Positions 47,617 through 50,600 of a stretch of DNA of 64,000 nt are shown piece after piece. Below the pieces are notes generated by a model. It made no database searches. It saw only the letters and a list, made by a program, of their open reading frames with translations, and was not told the origin of the DNA. The stretch comes from Dipteris shenzhenensis (Eukaryota > Polypodiophyta > Polypodiopsida > Gleicheniales). The stretch is taken from NCBI GenBank assembly GCA_047967505.1, contig CM106540.1; one strand, 5' to 3'. Positions within the stretch are counted from its first letter, which is position 1. Each line of letters begins with the position of its first letter. Position numbers and translations under genes: made by a program.

Positions 47617-50600
47617 GCAAGTGGGAGGAAGGAGGAGGGAGAGTAGATAGGATTAGATGTCGAATCAAAAGTGTACAATGAGTGGTGGGAGGGGACTCCT
47701 ATAGTTTTTCCACATTTCCCACTAACTCTAGCAAGAGGGCTACTAAAAGTAGTCCTTTTTCCTCCATTATATATGAGAATCTCTTGTCTCTTGTACTGGC
47801 GATGGAATGGTAGAAATCACTAATACGTGAAAGAGACGACACTCTGCCTTGCATTTGAGACACCCAAATCTGTAACACTACCTTTGTGAAGCATCTCTGC
47901 ATACAAAGCATCTGGATCTTGATATTGGCATAGTGGCCTCTCAAGTGAGGCTCATAAACCATCAAAATCACCGGAAAGTGATCCGAGGTGGAAAACTTTG
48001 TTGAAATGCATACCGAGCCACCTCTATCTAATGCCCAATTATCAACATAAATTTGTTAATTCCATGCAAGGATGGGCATTTGATGTCTCCTCTTTGACCA
48101 CGAGAACAGGAGCGAATGGGGCAAAGTGTGAAGGCATCTTCTGTCCAAGCATCTCTGCCACTGAACTAGAAAAGGAAGGCATCCCAAGCTGCTCTCTCGA
48201 TAGAGTGATGCCACCTTGTCTTCCTCGATTTTTTGAAGGTAACTCTACCACATTGAAGTCACCTCCAAGAATCCATGATTCTGCAATTGGGGCCCAAGAG
48301 AGAAGTTCCTTCCAAAAAAGTTGATTGGAATCAAGGATTGTGAATAGGGTTGTAGTTGATAATAAAGAATATTGAGTACGTGTGGTGCTAGGAAAGTATG
48401 AGTCGGCTACGGGAGTAGGGGATTTCCAGCTAAGGGCCCAATTGGAGACCTCCATGTGCCACCGTCCAAAAGAAGTAGGAGATCTTCCTCAGTCGGAGGC
48501 TGGTCCACAGTCAGGACCAAAACCTGCTAAGAATCTCATGGGGCACTTGCAAGCTAAGCAAATGGGTCCATTGATAATTAAGGGCAAGATTAGCTGCTAA
48601 ATAATACTCCTAGGAAGGTGGGGTAGACTTCACTCAAACTGTTGACAGCAAACTTTAAACAAAGTTTGAAAGTCATTGTCTAGTCTCAAGTAAGCACACA
48701 GGTCATGATATAGAAAGATTGATGCCTTTTTCAAGACATCTGACATGCAAAAGGTGACATGAGAACCCAATATTTATATTGTAGAAGAATGATAGTATCA
48801 TTCTTGTCACTCTATATGTAGATGATCTTATCATCTCATTAAGCAGCTCAAAGGCATGCAGTTTGAGATGACAGATTTGGAGCACTTGCACTATTTTCGG
48901 GATAGACGTAATCTTAATTAGGGTGTAGGGTTTTTTACAAAACTGTCTCTTTCTTATTATTCTTTTGTGCATGTTCAGCTTTTACCTTCGACTGTATGGT
49001 GCTTTCTAGTCTCCATATCTGAGTTCTCTAGGCATATGCTCATCATTATTTGTGAAAATGTTATGGTGTCTTGCATCTCTTGCATCTTCAAGTGCTATGG
49101 GCTCAATCTTATTTTTTATGACCAACCTGCCATACATCTAATGACTAAAGAAATATTATAAAGGAGTCGAACCTTTTGTTTTGATTGAATTTATGCCAAA
49201 ATCTTGGCCCTTGAGTGATAACCTGAAGTTGAGGTGACTTCTAAGAGTGAGGTTTGGATGTGCGGGGCAGTATGTTGTTTGAAAGAGTTTCAATTACTAT
49301 GGGTGCCAAATTTTTTTTCTTATGGAGATAAAAACTCAATACTGATTTGAAATGCATTGGATGATGAAATCAGAAAGATACAATTACCAATCAAAAACAT
49401 AAGCAAAAGTAGAGGGCGAGAATAACTTACTTATGGATGTATTTTGTTGATGAACACTTCTTGAAATTCTCAATACCAGCTCATCTACACTTGTGCTTTA
49501 TGAAAATTCTAATCTAAACAAACTACAACTCTATCTCACACTCAAGCACTGACTTGACTCTGTTCTATGTGCTGATAGCATTTTCAAGTGTGCCTAATCG
49601 TCTACAAACATAGTAGGAAACTGGATTGACAGAGTTATTATTATTGGTATCTGATTATTGAGGTGAATTCTTAATATTATCTAATCTTGTCCCAAATATA
49701 AATCAGACAGCTTTTGTCATATTTATGTATGAAATACCTTTTGTAAGAGAATGTTTATCTGCTTTACAATGAGAATGACAGTTGAATGTTGTATTATGCA
49801 GAAAGTGATCATCCTCAAAGATGTGACTTGTGTCCGCAAAGCAAGGACTGCCGGATTGTTTCCGAATGCTATCGAAATTGTTGCTTGGGGGAAGAAGGTG
49901 CTTTTGATAGGAGTTTCCTTTCTTAGTGTAGTTTATAGAATCCCCTCATAAAGAAATGTGAAATCCAGCATAAAGCCACTGCTACGATTCCTATTCACTT
50001 GTCTTTATATTTAAGAATGTCGTAATATTTACAATCAAGGATGCATATCCTTCTACACTGTCCTATTCGACTTTTGAGAATGTGTAAGCCTTTGGGATTT
50101 TTAAAACTGTTCTATGTGGGCAAAAAGCTAATATTCTAGATTTTAAAATACGATCATGTGGTCACAGCAGGGGCAGTCCCTAGAAATATCAGTATCATGA
50201 GGAATATCCATTTACAGCCATGTCACTTTCTTATAGTTGCACTTCATGCATTTCTGAAAATTATACAACCACAATGCCACCTTGGTATTTCTTGTGAAGA
50301 CATAATGGAATTGGTTCAAAAATACCTCTACTGTTGTTAAGAGTCAATTAGCATCAATGTTGGCTCTCATGTGTTTTGGGAAAATAGCATCCATTTAAAG
50401 TATGAGGTGACAAGGGGGTTCAGTTGGTTGAAAATTTTGTATATGCTTGATGAGAAAGGATGGTGGGTATATTTGAAGCTGTTTTTTTTCGTCCCTGTTG
50501 TTGCCAAAAGACACTTCAAATCATGAAGGCACAAGCCCTGGAGGTGGGTACTTTTTTCATTTATACTTTGTAGCTTTTCAGAAACAATATAATTTCAGAA

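Larger units (their letters stand above)
24782..49801 (+). other. intron 4 of VAD1-like gene, 25,020 bp
   Basis: It begins GTTAGT and ends TATTATGCAG. The first 590 bases are unique AT-rich sequence. The rest holds a 199-bp tandem duplication, several antisense LINEs, gypsy fragments and a copia RT remnant, listed separately. Confidence 0.85.

Noticed and set aside
49898-49951. Continuation of exon 5 as [17 protein letters not shown], superficially like [13 protein letters not shown]
   Set aside because: A better [14 protein letters not shown] is encoded at 51306 with matching phase and a proper acceptor, so the read-through is intron sequence.
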